DNA from: Anas platyrhynchos
Taxonomy: Eukaryota; Chordata; Aves; Anseriformes; Anatidae
DNA length: 64,000 nt
Direction of reading: 5' to 3'
Assembly (NCBI RefSeq): GCF_047663525.1
Contig: NC_092589.1
Span: 25,231,001 to 25,295,000, forward strand
The notes under the pieces are model-generated. The model did no database searches. It worked only from the letters and a program-made list of their open reading frames with translations, and was not told where the DNA came from. The translations under genes were made by a program, and so were the position numbers. This document shows positions 1 to 11,817 of this stretch, piece after piece (position 1 is the stretch's first letter; each line of letters starts with the position of its first letter).

Positions 1-3000
1 TTTGCATGTTTTTACTGGCATAGGGATGATGTCAATGAAAACGCATCTGTAGAGGTGAATCACAAAATGCAGATGAGTAATCAGAAAAGCAGCATCATGC
101 TCTTAAAAATTAAGTGGGTACCATTGACAACAATGTTCACACGGTCTGAAATAAGGGACTCGACTGAATCTGACACTTATCTTAATACACTTATCTTAAT
201 TGCTCCCATTAAATATTCAGGACGTTCATGACTGACCGTGGACCTTAAGAACCTTCAAGAATCAATCGTGTGTTTTCCAAGGTCTGGGGTTACTGTATCC
301 CCAGAATGTCCTCCAAATAAAAGCTTTGACAAGTAAGCCATTCTGGCAGTGAAACGTATCTTGGAGGCAGCCAAATATAATTGTGAAGATCTATACCTAA
401 CATACATCCATGCATCTTACAGATATATCCAGGATAGATATTTAACTGGCTCTAGGAGATACACCAGCAGAAGGAATGTGAAGATGTTTGGGAAAGGATT
501 CTGTTCTGAGATCCCATTTGTTCAACACTAGAAAAAAAAATCAGGATGCTGATGGGACTGTTCTGATGTGACTGTTTGGTTATACTAGTCAAATCTAAAG
601 GAACTTTGACTGTGACATATATATAAAAACACTGAAAGTATGCCTGAGCAACAAGTCTGCCTGAGAGGGAATGAAAAGAGCCAGAAACTGTTACTCCTTA
701 AAATAATAATAATAATAAAAAAATCATTATTATATTTCCAGCTGTTAGCCAAACCAGACATGGTTATAGCTTGATTTCTCAAGGCATACTGTGTGGTACA
801 ATACAATTTGTAAAAATGCCAGAAGAACCATTTTGCATGCTGGTATCACAGATGTCACCAAGTGCAAAGTCATGCTGGACACTAGCTTAGTCTAAATCCC
901 ACTGAATTAATCTGTAACAAAATATTAAATCTTTAGGAACTCATATTGGTTCTATGAGAAGCAGGGGAGCCAAAATGAATTAGGGCAGAAATCAATTATA
1001 AATGTTGAGTGTGTTTTTATTTCCAGGTCCATTTAGCAATGTTAGTGTCAAGAAATTAAAGCAGTCTAGCAGAAAAATGAGTTAGGGCCATGTATATATT
1101 TATGGTTCTGGATTACGTATTGAGAAATCTGCAATTTCTTGTAACTGGCCCACGTGTTCCCAAGCTGCAATCATTAGATGTGTCCAAGTCACTTTGTGCA
1201 ATTCTACCATCATCCTTCTCAGCATCTTTTGCAGCATAGCACGGGTGTTAATGCCCTCCAAATCACACCCCACCTCCCTCCTTTCTCCACAAAAAGAATG
1301 TGGCAGAAGCCTTGGTTGCTGATGGTGTCACGCTGCTAACCTTGGGCTGCTGACAACTTAAGAGGCAGGGGCATATAATGTCTCTTCTAATTTGTGTTGA
1401 AGTTGTGTTCATACCTTCCTTCCATGGGATCCAAGCAGCTCAGAGTACCCAAAAGCCACTTTGCAATGATCCCTTTTGCATTTCCCGTTGCTCAGCTGAA
1501 ACCGAAGACTGGAATTCAGATGTTTCCGATGGATGAGACAGCTCGGGTTGAGTGGTATGGTGCGTCTCTGCTCCGAACAAACCAGTGGAGGCCTTCTGAA
1601 TGCTAGAGAAAAGGATCACCAAGGCATAAACCAGAAGAGAATGTGTTTCTGTTTAGCATCAGCCAGATGCAAGAGGTTTGGCAGGCTACTCCTGAGCAAA
1701 CCCAGCTGAGTCTGGTCTCATATCATCACCATGGATCACCCTCAATACAAGGTCATGAGGAGAATGTGTGACTAATGTTCTGGAGTCATTGGGGGAATCC
1801 AAAAGCTTCAAAAAGCATAGTAATCCATCCTCTCACAGCAAGGTTTCCCCCATTTTCCCTGAAACAATCTTCCATTTTACAGTCTTTGTTTCTCTGGAAA
1901 GTCTGTTTGTATTTAAGACAAAAAAACAGCTGAGATCTTCACATGTCTCATTATAGTTAGTGTCCTAGGACAGCAGCGTTCACACAAGATCACTTTGGCC
2001 TTCTTTAATGCTCTGCAAACAGCATAGTGTAGGATGTGAATCAGAGAGGTTTCTGCAGTGGGGGGAGTGGGTTACTTTGGGGGAGAATGTTGTTTGTTTT
2101 GTTTTTTGAAAGTTATTGTTCTTTTTTAGTTAATGTGTCTAGAGTTCGTTTTTTAATATGTAGGAAAAGATTTTTTATTTCTATTGGAATTATTCTCTGT
2201 ACAGCTAATACAGAAAGAAAATGCAATTTACGATATAATAGAGGTGAGAGAATTGCAACAACAAAGCACTTTCAGAGAGAAAGCTAATACCTTCTCTTTG
2301 GTGATAGTGGCAGGATTTCCAAAAATAAATGGTGGACCAAAAGAAAATGGCTCTGTCAGTACACTCCTGCTAACATCTGAGATTATCAAAACAGAAGTCA
2401 GTTATGTAATTTAATATATTATTTTCATCACTGATTATGTTAATCTAATTTATAAATATATATTTTGCTCTCAACCAGACACAGAGATGACGTCTATACC
2501 AACTCCATGGATTTGAACAAGATGAGGATCAGACTATTATAAAGATAGTTAAAATGTACTGTAATTCTTTTCGTCCTTTCTTTACCTCACTCCCAAGTAA
2601 TTTTTGATTTCAGGTTGCCATGAGTCAGCTGACTGCTGAAGTGTTGCGTAGCGCACCATTCAGGGTGTTTTAACCAAAGACTCTTTAGCTTTATTTATGA
2701 AATTATGCAGTATTTCTCAACCATCTTCTAGGGGAAGAAGGGTAAACTATCTCAAAAACTCGTTAAGAATGCTAAAACAATTATAATTACTGGGATGAGT
2801 CAGCAGATAACTACAGCAGTAGTCAGCAACGTCTTTTCGTAATGGAACACTATTTTTGTTTCATTGTAAAAAAGAAAAAAAAAAAAAAGGCAAAGTAACA
2901 TCACCAGAAAAAGAAGTAAATCCTTTACTATCAAACATAGTCTTCTGAGTCCTAAATGCGAATCTCAGTCTTACTGCCAGCAGACCCTGCTCCTCATTAT

Positions 3001-3248
3001 ACAAGTAAACAATTTATAGATCTTCCATCAAGCATGACTGAAGAGGAAAAAAAATAACAGCCGAAGCTTTCCACAGTGTCTTTCCACCAAAGTTCCTAAA
3101 AGTGTTCCTCATAGTGTCAAATAGCATCATAAAATCTAACCATAAACCTCTGTAGATGTGAGGCTGGAGTATGGTATGTTTCTTTCAGTCTGTTCCCAGT
3201 AGACTGAAATACTTAAGCAAAAATTCCTTGAATAAAATTGGATTGCTT

Positions 3249-3269
3249 CCCCCTTCCCCCTCCCCTCCC
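3249..3269 (-). repeat. C-rich tract, potential G-quadruplex on minus strand
   Basis: The plus strand reads four C-runs (5, 5, 4 and 3 or more) separated by one or two T. The minus strand therefore has four closely spaced G-runs of at least three, which meets the usual G-quadruplex pattern. No nearby gene start is visible, so any function is unknown. Confidence 0.6.
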
Positions 3270-3844
3270 GAATTATTACGAAAAGAATTTGTATTGTGCT
3301 GTAGGTGATTCGGTGAGGGCTGAAGTCTCTTTTTGTATAAGTACAATCAAATGTAAATCAATGCATAGAAATGCTTTTCTGACATTCAGATAAAGTATGA
3401 TTGTTGTTTTGACCCTTGTCTTTCACTCACCTCCTCTCTGCTGCTGACTTTTGTAGTTTCTGAGGTGACATTTTGATTTAGGACCACTGCGATAGACCAA
3501 TCTCATCTTCCTCCATCTAATTTTCTGCTCTTATCCCCTAACGGTCTTATTTGCCACCAGTCTGCATTCTTGTTATGCATTACCAATAAAATTTATTCAT
3601 TACATTCTTTGCTCTCCCTTGCTAATGTCTCAGAACAAATTGTACTCTGCTGCTGTATCTTATGCTGGAGTAAAGTCCAGGCACAAAGCTGGCCCAGGAT
3701 TTGGTTAAGATGGTTTTGAGTCATCTTACTACTCTGTATGAGTTATGCTTTACGTTCCTTAACTACAGCCATGGATTTGAGCCATTATTAATTAGCTATT
3801 ATTAATAATTGTTAAGTGCCTACAATGCACTTGTAGCATTTGGG

Positions 3845-3864
3845 AAAAAAAAAAAAAAAAAAAA
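3845..3864. repeat. Poly(A) tract
   Basis: An uninterrupted run of 20 A. No retroposed body can be recognised next to it, so it may be a simple homopolymer rather than a retroposon tail. Confidence 0.8.
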
Positions 3865-4335
3865 GACTTCTTTCTTAAAAGAGTTATTACTCTTAAAGAG
3901 ATGCCTACACTGCAGCCCTTCGTATCCAAGCTAGCTTTAATACTTGGCTCTGTTGCCTTGTATTAGTTATCTGCTGCATTATAGCTGAAACAGCCCTGAG
4001 CCCTGCAAACAGCTGCTTATCTTGCTTCTTGGCCCCAACACCAGCAGCGATTTGACTTTACCAGAGCATTGTTTACTGCACTGTACCTCTTCCTTTTGTC
4101 AAAGTTTAGTTGGGCAGAAGCCAAAGGAGGTGGTGCAGACTTTCAGTTGGAAGCCGGGACCAAATTTTGCCGATGTTAAGTACTTTGCAATTTATCTTCA
4201 ACAAACAAACAAGCAAGCAAAAAAAAAGCTCAATTGCAAAACGCATCACAACACTGGAATTATTTTGCTCTGACTCTGTTACAAATGTGTTCTGTCTTCT
4301 AACCATCTTTCTCCTTTCTCCTCCCTTCTATTTTA

Positions 4336-4585
4336 GATGACTGACAACACACTTACTATTGCTGGTTAGTTTCCATTCACTGCAAAGTTGGAATAACTTA
4401 CGATAAAATTACTGTCCCAGTTATAGATGAATGACAACGTTTTTACTATAGCTTGTTGATTTCCACTGACTGCGAAGTTGGAATAACTTGAAACAAATAT
4501 AATGTCCTGATTATAGACGAATGACAACTTTTGCTATTGTGAGTTAGCATTTGTTGACTTCAAAGCTGGAACAAATATTGTTCCA
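4336..4585. repeat. Three-copy tandem repeat with 90-bp period
   Basis: Unit 1 is 4336-4425, unit 2 is 4426-4515, and unit 3 is partial, from 4516 to about 4585. Each begins GATGA/GACGA followed by a TGACAAC core, and each carries AAAG/GAAG plus TTGGAA or CTGGAA in its middle. Units 1 and 2 are both exactly 90 bp and agree at roughly three quarters of positions by eye. Unit 3 is more diverged and has small deletions. No reading frame runs through the array. I do not recognise the family. Confidence 0.8.
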
Positions 4586-6293
4586 AGAAAGGTAGAAACT
4601 TAGTAAGATGATGATAACCTCTTTAACTCCTTTCCAGCACTGCAGATTTTGCTTTCTGGCAATGGCCATAGCCAACTCCATAATTTGGATTTCAAATTTA
4701 GTAAGTGATAAATCATGCATGAGACCCAAAATATACAAAGCAGCAGTTGCAAAAATATTCTTCTTCAGTATTTTAGAAAGAACATCGCAAAAATGTTTGC
4801 CAAATGAATTAATGTTTCTATAAAAAGACATGTGAAGAAATGAGCTCTTAAGAGATTATAACACTAACACATGCCATTATTATTACTATAGCTAGTAAGC
4901 AGCAATTTCAAAACTAAGATATGCTCTTTGAAATCAGTGTGAAGGAATTCCTTGCAACTGGTCCTAAGTCACACTTCGAAGGACTATGCATCAGTATCAA
5001 CAGTAATCACGGTCTCCGTTGAGTATTTAATTCTGCACTTCCTCTGTTAGTTTAGCTTCCATGTTTCAGAAATACAATCACATAGACAGTGATGGAAGTT
5101 TTCCTGCTCATTCCAGACTTAGAGAGAACAGAACAATCTTATCCTCTTTCCTATTTCACAGTGTTTTTTTTCTAAACCACTCATACTGAGTGTTTGCCAC
5201 TGACTGGCATGGTACCGTCAGGAATGTAGTCAGTGTGGTCAATTCACCACTTTCTGAGCATAACATTCACTAGAAAGTAGAGAGTAGAGAGTCCACATTC
5301 AAAAAAATAATAATGTTTTTCATAGGAATATGGCCTTTTTCAAACACTTGCTGAATGCTGGGGTTCCTAACTGCCTGGTAAGAAAACATCACTCTTCTTC
5401 TGGAGAACATCAAAATAAATAAACTGAGGTAGAAAACTCCCAGTAAAAGGACCTCCCCCACTAGATTGTTTCCAGAGTTTTGGTTAAAAACCAACCTCAT
5501 GCTATCTGAAATACATTTCACTGTCAGGAAGTTCTTTCTTGTAAAACTTTCCTTATTTATCTCTGTTATGCTTAGATAAATTCAACCTTCCCCATATTAT
5601 TTTCTTAATAGTTGTAAATTTTATCTTGGTCTCCTTCAGACATCAGTTGTTCCTAAAACATCAACTACTCCATGTCACTAAATAAGATTTGTCAAAGTTC
5701 TTATAACTCAGTTTCTTGAAAGCCTCCGCTGTTATTTTGTGTCTTTGTTCTAAGCTCCCTCCCGTGTTCCAAGTCCTCGTTGCATAAACCCAATCTCTAC
5801 TCAAGGTGCAGCCAGCTGCTCCTTGCTCTGAATATGCAAACAGAAATCACATTTCACTTGACTATTTCTACTAGGGTTGTTGTTACTCTAAAAGACTCTG
5901 TGGGTATATAATAAAATGCAGGTAGCACCAACTGTGTGAAGAAAGGCTGATTTATAACAAAGCTCTAAGGGATGCTCAGACAATCATTTTATTTAATTGT
6001 CATGATTGGCTGAACATTTCTAACCCTCTAATTGCAAATAGAGGTTGCCTTGTGCAGTGAAATGATTCTTATAACAATGAACCATTCATTCTGCTGTGAC
6101 TACACCAGTGGGTGGAGGGGAAGTGCCAGCTTTGTAATGTTTGAAATTATTATTATTAAAACAACTTTACGACTAGGATATTGGCTTATCTGCAAAGAAA
6201 TAAAAAGCCTTCCATCTCTTACCTGTTCATGTTTTAGAACCACTCTAAGTCAGTAGCAACCATAACCATTAGCATCTGATAGGTATGGTATTT

Positions 6294-6332
6294 AAAAAAA
6301 AAAACAAAAACAAAAACAAAAACAAAAAAACA
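6294..6332. repeat. (AAAAAC)n simple repeat
   Basis: An A-run followed by several AAAAAC units. Simple-sequence DNA with no gene context. Confidence 0.8.
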
Positions 6333-7670
6333 ACAAGGTGAGAAGCCTTTTCAGAAGAGGTGCAGAACTGAATAAGAAGCAATGCAAGATTTGCAAGGGC
6401 CCAGCAGCAAGGGAAATCCTTGCATGATCCTTGAAGTAATGACTGGTAACATGATCAGGAAAAGAAACGTTACTTTAGGTTACTTTAGAAAAAGGTGATG
6501 AGACTACGATGTTAAAAATTACAAAATCCAGTAGGAATTAATCTGTCTTTTTGCCATGAAAAGAACAAGATATAGATCTACATACGCATGGGCTGTATTC
6601 TTTTCAAGAAAGAACATGATACTGTTTCAGAGATTGATTCTAGAAGAAATATAATACCAAAGTCAGTCTGTCTTTGTACAGGTGAGCTTTGAATTTATTG
6701 TTTTAATTTAGCTTTTAAAATTAAAAAAAAAAAAAAAAGGCCAGCTATTTATTCCATTATAGTTGCTATACATCATCCCTTCTTCTCTTAACTTCACCAT
6801 GGAAGCTCAGAAGAAGTTTAAAAAGAAACACATTACAAGCTTCATTTGACAAAAAACATTGTTTAGTCTGATTGCTGCTCTAAAATGATCTTTGTGGCTC
6901 GTGGTAGCTTAGAGCAGGCTGGAAGCTGCTGCAGTCTGTGCTTGGGAAGGAACAGGAACTAGCTAAAACAAAGACCTACTAGCCCAAGGAATTGTACAAG
7001 GATTTTATACATGAATCAGATCATACCACATCAAAGTTAGAGGTGATGCCTTGAAACCTACAGGAAATGAGACTAAAAGTGATGTTTTGGAACCCTTGCC
7101 AGCAACTTTTACAGAGGACTATGATATTTTACCCTAGAAAACGTATTACTGGTTCCGTTCATATGTTAACTAAGTAAGAGGTGTTCTTCCCTCCACTTGC
7201 ATCTGGATCCCTGAGGAAAGTCTGAAGTGGTTTTTGTTTTCTGTTTTTTTCTGGAAGACCAAGTGAGTACATACTGCAGGAGGGTCTCAGACATGGGACT
7301 TCTGCTTGAGCATTTGAGTGATTTACTCTGTAAAGCTTTGATTTGTAGTGTTTTCAAGTTATTTTCTTAATAGATATCTGACCTCATAAAAACAAGGAAA
7401 TTAGCCTCATTATCTCTACCTTACGGTCTCACCCATGACAACATGAGGCTGTTTTACATGTTATAGGCAGTATCTGAGTTTTCTGAATGAGCCAGACCTT
7501 TAGCACACACTACTCAGATTAAATTGACCCACATAAGCTCCCATCTTCCAGTAGGGCACTTCTTCTTTCCTTTAGTTTCAAACATAGCAGCTCAGATTTC
7601 CATTTATGTGAACATCTCTTACATCAATTACATATGATCCTTATGCTATAATTAAAATCCCTCTGCACAG

Positions 7671-7697
7671 AAAAAAAAAAAAAAAAAAAAAAAAAAA
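7671..7697. repeat. Poly(A) tract
   Basis: A run of 27 consecutive A, the longest pure A tract in the window. I could not find a retroposon body upstream of it. Confidence 0.85.
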
Positions 7698-8231
7698 GTG
7701 GTTTGAAAATGCATTAATTAATTACATTAAATAAGCACACAAGAGACTGCCCTGGAGTTTTTATCCATCCTCTAAGAATTTTGTGAAGTTAACTGCAATT
7801 CACAAAACTGCTGAACTTCACAAACATTTTTCTCTCAAATTTCACCTTTCACACATCTTACTGGTTTCTGACAGCTCTCAAGTAGCCACAAGCATGTTTC
7901 TGTTCCTATATCCGACTATGTGCATTCGTTAAATACTTTGCAAGAGGTTTTCCTCAAAAGCTAAGAACTTTCCATAACCTCGTTTTTACCTTCCAAGTTC
8001 TGTGGGCATACTCTCCTGAGATTCTGAGCTCACTTGTCTGATGATTTCCATCCAGTTACCACATTCTTTACAGCAACTACATGAAGAACCTGTAAGCACC
8101 AGGAAAAGGCTGGTGTAAATGTATTCAAAGGACTTAAATTAAAAGCAGAACATCCACAACACAATAAAACCAAGTTTCATCTTAACTGTCCAATGTTGTA
8201 TCTCATTCATTGTCTTTTATTCTGTTACTAT

Positions 8232-8254
8232 AAAAAAAAAAAAAAAAAAAAAAA
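8232..8254. repeat. Poly(A) tract
   Basis: A run of 23 A, then C and further A. Simple-sequence DNA. Confidence 0.8.
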
Positions 8255-8794
8255 CAAAAAAAACTATTTATTTAATATTAAATTTATCATTACAGCTGTG
8301 AAATTGGCCAGGAGTTTCAGATGGGAGCAGAAACTAGAGTAATTGCACAGCAGTGATCATTAGTAAAGGAAGACAAAAGAATGCTTGGTTGGGAGGAGTG
8401 GTCTTCCAGATGCTACAACAGAATTTGTCAAAATGCCAAGATTTCTGAATATTCACCTTAAAGGAGAGAACTTTTGCCACCATCTCACTTTGCCACGGCT
8501 TTGTCCAAATGGGAGTATCATACAAAATCCTGCTGGTGTCTTTAGCACAGTGGAAATGAACGATGAAGAAACTCTGTGTTAACCAAACATAGATCATTTG
8601 CAAAGTTTGACTGGGAATTTTGTATATATAAAAGGGGAAGGATTAGAACCTATGATCACATAAATACAAATTACAATCCTCATTCAGAATACATGGCAAC
8701 AGAGCTCACACAATAAGCTGGAGAGATAGATCTGATAATACTGTATGCTGCGTTCTCTCCCAGCACTGCTTGTTAGGCTGCTCTGAGATGGGAG

Positions 8795-9153
8795 GAAAGG
8801 TCTGCTCCTGCTGTTGTTTCACATGGGTACTGCTGATACAACCAGGAGCAGCCTGAGGAGCATCAAGAAGGATTACACAGCTCCAGGAGCAGCAGTAAGG
8901 GACCCGGGAGTGCAGGTAGCTTTTCAACATTCCTCCCAGTCAAAGGAAGGGGGTTTGAAAGAGCCTTTTGAATCTGGCAAATCAACAAATGGGTACAAGA
9001 CTGGTGCCACAGCCAGGAGTTCAATTACTTAGACGATGAGACTCGAATTGAGAAACCTGGTCTGCTGGAGGCTGATGGTGTCCATCTGCAAGAGAAGGGG
9101 AAGAGCATCTTTGGTCATAGGCGTGCCACGCTGGTGAACACAGCTTTACAGTA
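8795..9153 (+). pseudogene. CR1 ORF1 C-terminal esterase-like fragment
   Basis: The frame HMGTADTTRSSLR followed by a DPGVQV segment matches the conserved part of CR1 ORF1 proteins, whose C-terminus resembles SGNH esterases. The frame shifts near 9015 and resumes with FNYLD, then KPGLLEADGVHL near 9075-9100. The D-G-V-H-L block, which carries the Asp and His expected for a catalytic dyad, is still readable. The frame ends at a stop near 9151. Upstream of 8795 the similarity fades, so the N-terminal part is missing or unrecognisable. Seen directly: the motifs. The esterase assignment is from family knowledge. Confidence 0.75.
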
Positions 9154-9339
9154 GGGATTCCAGGGGAACTTCAATCCATCCCACTCCTCCCACTTTGAAG
9201 CCAGTATCAGCAATAGATGCCCAGTCCTGGAGGAGGGTCACGGGTCAGCAGGAGAGCACCTGAAGAGCAGCACAAAGGAGTTCCACCCACTGCAGGCAGT
9301 AAGGCAGCTTCACTACGGGCCCAACTAAAATGCCTCTAT

Positions 9340-9780
9340 GCTAACACATATAACATGGGCAATAAGCAAGAGGAGTTAGAGATGTACGCACACCTCCAGG
9401 GCCATGACCTCACTGGCATTACCAAGATGTGTTGGGATGGATCCCATGACTGGAGTGTTGGAATGAAGGACACAGGCTCTTCAGGAAGGACAGGCAGGGG
9501 AAGTGAGGAGGAGGTGCTGTCCTCTATGTCAGTGAGCAGCTGGAGTGCCTGCAGCTCTGCATGGGGATGGATGAGGAGCTTACATAAGGAAATGGGAGAC
9601 CATCTCCAGAAGGAAATGGGAGACCTGCTTACCCAGGATATGGAGAAGGCTGAGGTATTCAATGACTTTTTTGCCTTAGTCTTCACCAGCAAGTGCTCCA
9701 GCCAGACCACCCAAGTGACAGAAGGCAAAGGCAGGGACTGGGAGAATGAAGAAACGCCCACTGTAGGAGACAGGTTTGAG
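9340..9780 (+). pseudogene. CR1 ORF2 endonuclease start joined to pre-RT region
   Basis: The frame begins [14 protein letters not shown], the typical start of the CR1 APE-type endonuclease, and continues with [10 protein letters not shown]. In the CR1 family the usual motif here is ITETWWD, so the catalytic glutamate appears replaced by lysine. After an [18 protein letters not shown] segment in a neighbouring frame (about 9530-9580), the sequence skips most of the endonuclease. It resumes at HKEMGD (9585-9633, tandemly duplicated) and [13 protein letters not shown], which lies just before reverse transcriptase. Inferred to be an internal deletion of well over half a kilobase. Confidence 0.8.
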
Positions 9781-9784
9781 ACCA

Positions 9785-10645
9785 GATGAGGAACCCAAAG
9801 GTGCACAAGTCCATGGACCTGATGAGATACATCCATGGATCCTGAGCAAATTGGCAGATGAAGTTGCTAAGCCCCTGCCCATCATATTTGAGACGTCACT
9901 GCAGTCCAGTGAAGTTCCCATTGACTGAAAGAAGGGAAACATAATTCCCCCTTTTTTTTTTTTAATTTTAAAAGGAAGACCTAGGGAACTACAGGCCAGT
10001 CACTCTTGCTTCTGCACCCAGCAAGCTCATGAAGCAGATACTCCTAGAAACTGTGCTAAGGCACATGGAAAGTAAAGAGGTGACTGGTGACAGCCAACAG
10101 GGCTTCACTAAGGGCAGACCATGCCTGACATATTTGGTGGCCTTCTATGGCAGGGTTACAGCATTGGTGGCTAAGGGAAGAGCAACTGACATCATCTACC
10201 TGCACTTGTGCAAAGCATTTGACGCTGTCTTGCTCAACATCCTTATCTCTAAATTGGAGAGACGTGGTTTTGATGGGTGGGCCACTCAATGTATAAGGAA
10301 TTGGCTGGGTGGTTGCAGTCAAAGACTTGTGGTCAATGGTTCGATGTCCATGTGGAGACCAGTGAAGAGTGGGGTCCACAGGGCTTGGTACAGGGACCAA
10401 CACTGTTTAACAGCTTTGTTGGCAACATGGACAGTGAGACTGAGTGCACCCTCAGCAAGTTTGACACCAAGCTGTATGGTACAGTCAACACACTAGAGGG
10501 AAGATATGTCATCCAGAGAGAGACCTTGACAAGCTTGAGAGTGGGCCTGTGCAAATCTCACAAAGTTCAACAAGGAGAAGTGAAAGATCTTATTTCTGGG
10601 CCAGGGCAATCCCAAGCACAAATACAGGCTGGGCAAAGAATGAAT
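9785..10645 (+). pseudogene. CR1 reverse transcriptase remnant, active-site box deleted
   Basis: Recognisable reverse transcriptase pieces include GPDEIHPWILSKLADEVAKP (about 9818-9877), [12 protein letters not shown] (about 10098-10133) and [11 protein letters not shown] (about 10200-10232). Further on comes [14 protein letters not shown], followed directly by DTKLYG (about 10423-10480). The catalytic box in this family reads KFADDTKL, so about six bases are missing and one of its aspartates is gone. A T-rich insertion near 9951-9971 and several frame changes also break it. Certainly non-functional. Confidence 0.85.
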
Positions 10646-11783
10646 TGAGAGTGGCCCTGAGTGGAAGGACTTGGGGTGTTGCTTGGTGAAAAATTCAGCA
10701 TGAGCTGGCAATGTGCACTTGCAGCCCAGAAAGCCAACCATACCCTGGGCTGCATCAAAAGAAGTGTGACCAGCAGGCTGAGGGTCCCTTCCAACCCAAA
10801 CCATTCTATGATTCTATGATCTTGGCACTCCCGTTTCATGCCTGTCATTACTACGACAATACCATACGTTCCCTTCAGCATTGTATGTCTTCCCTTACCT
10901 CTCAGCAGCAGCACCATCAGTTACTCAACAGGAAATATCTTGAAATAAGTCTTTCAGTTGAGGAGTCTGCCAAAATGAAAACACTTTTAGAAATAGACAA
11001 CTGATCTCACAAACAGAAATAAATCTAAAATTAACTGAAACAAAAATCACATGTCACCCTTCTACGCCCCCATCCAGGTCTCTGGGTGCTTGGAATCTTA
11101 AGCTGTACTCTCCATTCTGAAACTAAATTAGACTAGCAGTCTGAAAACGAACATCAGATTCAAAGTTTGGTGTAGCGGGTTGAAATGATACATTCTATAC
11201 TTAGACATAAATGCACAACTCTAGACTCATTTATACTTGTAAGTTGTTTCCTAGAAACAAAATCTTATGATTTCAGTTCAATTAGATTGTATATTTTAAT
11301 TAATTCTCTAATCTTTCTCTGGAAGCAAGTCATCAAATAGAAGAGGCATCTGCTCTGTTCTAATTGACTTAAATAGAAATAATGAATGCACAACCTTTGG
11401 GTTGATTGGACACCTGGATTATTTCTCACTGAGAAAAATAATATATCTATCCACAAGCAAATTTTGGGGAGAAAGGAAGTGGTAATTTCATCAACAGAGC
11501 ATTAGAAAAGAAGTGTGCTAGAATTACACACATTTATTAGGCAGAGCATCTACTTAATCTACTGCTAGAGCTTCACTTTGAAGACTGAAATGAAACAGCA
11601 ACAGTTTGTTTCTTTCAGCAATTTCTGTAATAGAGAAGAAGGTAGGATATGTTCCACATATCCAGCTATAAATGACCTCAGAATCCTTCCGAATATGATA
11701 CACCAGGAATTGTGTTTGCCATCTTTATTCCTTCTGACTTTCTGATTGAAATAATCCCACTGAAATATATTTCTCTCTCTCTG

Positions 11784-11817
11784 TTTTTTTTTTTTTTTTT
11801 TTTTTTTTCCCCCCCCC
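11784..11817. repeat. T25 followed by C9 homopolymer pair
   Basis: Twenty-five T run straight into nine C and then AGGG. It looks like a strong polypyrimidine/AG acceptor, but no exon follows. Such tracts are unstable and easily mis-called in sequencing. Confidence 0.85.

Larger units (their letters stand above)
1..4335. other. Intergenic sequence, no gene seen
   Basis: AT-rich single-copy-looking DNA. Reading frames are short and broken, and none resembles a protein family I know. It holds a few simple tracts: an A-rich run near 2868-2889, a C-rich run at 3249-3269 and a run of 20 A at 3845-3864. No clear LINE or LTR piece is visible. This is inferred to be distal sequence upstream of SRP9; remote enhancers cannot be excluded from sequence alone. 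Confidence 0.6.
4586..8790. other. Intergenic sequence, no gene seen
   Basis: Continues the gene-poor AT-rich DNA. It contains an A/C-rich simple stretch at about 6294-6332 (repeats of AAAAAC), an A-run near 6723-6738, a 27-A run at 7671-7697 and a 23-A run at 8232-8254. Small open frames of 60-90 codons occur on both strands (for example minus 8334-8603) but show no family signature, so I treat them as chance. Confidence 0.6.
8795..10821 (+). mobile_element. CR1 LINE retrotransposon, internally deleted and inactive
   Basis: A non-LTR retrotransposon of the CR1 clade, shortened to about 2 kb (full-length CR1 is around 4.5 kb). In order it shows: the C-terminal part of ORF1 (about 8795-9153); the start of the ORF2 endonuclease (about 9340-9575); a jump into the region before reverse transcriptase (about 9577-9780); reverse transcriptase pieces broken by frameshifts (about 9785-10500); and the extreme ORF2 C-terminus fused to the 3' end. 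It finishes in the CR1 hallmark, two ATTCTATG units at 10803-10818. The 5' edge is approximate. It cannot be autonomous: there are several stops, frameshifts and large deletions. Confidence 0.9.

Noticed and set aside
9336..9836. 166-codon minus-strand frame
   Set aside because: It is antisense to the CR1 endonuclease and pre-RT region.
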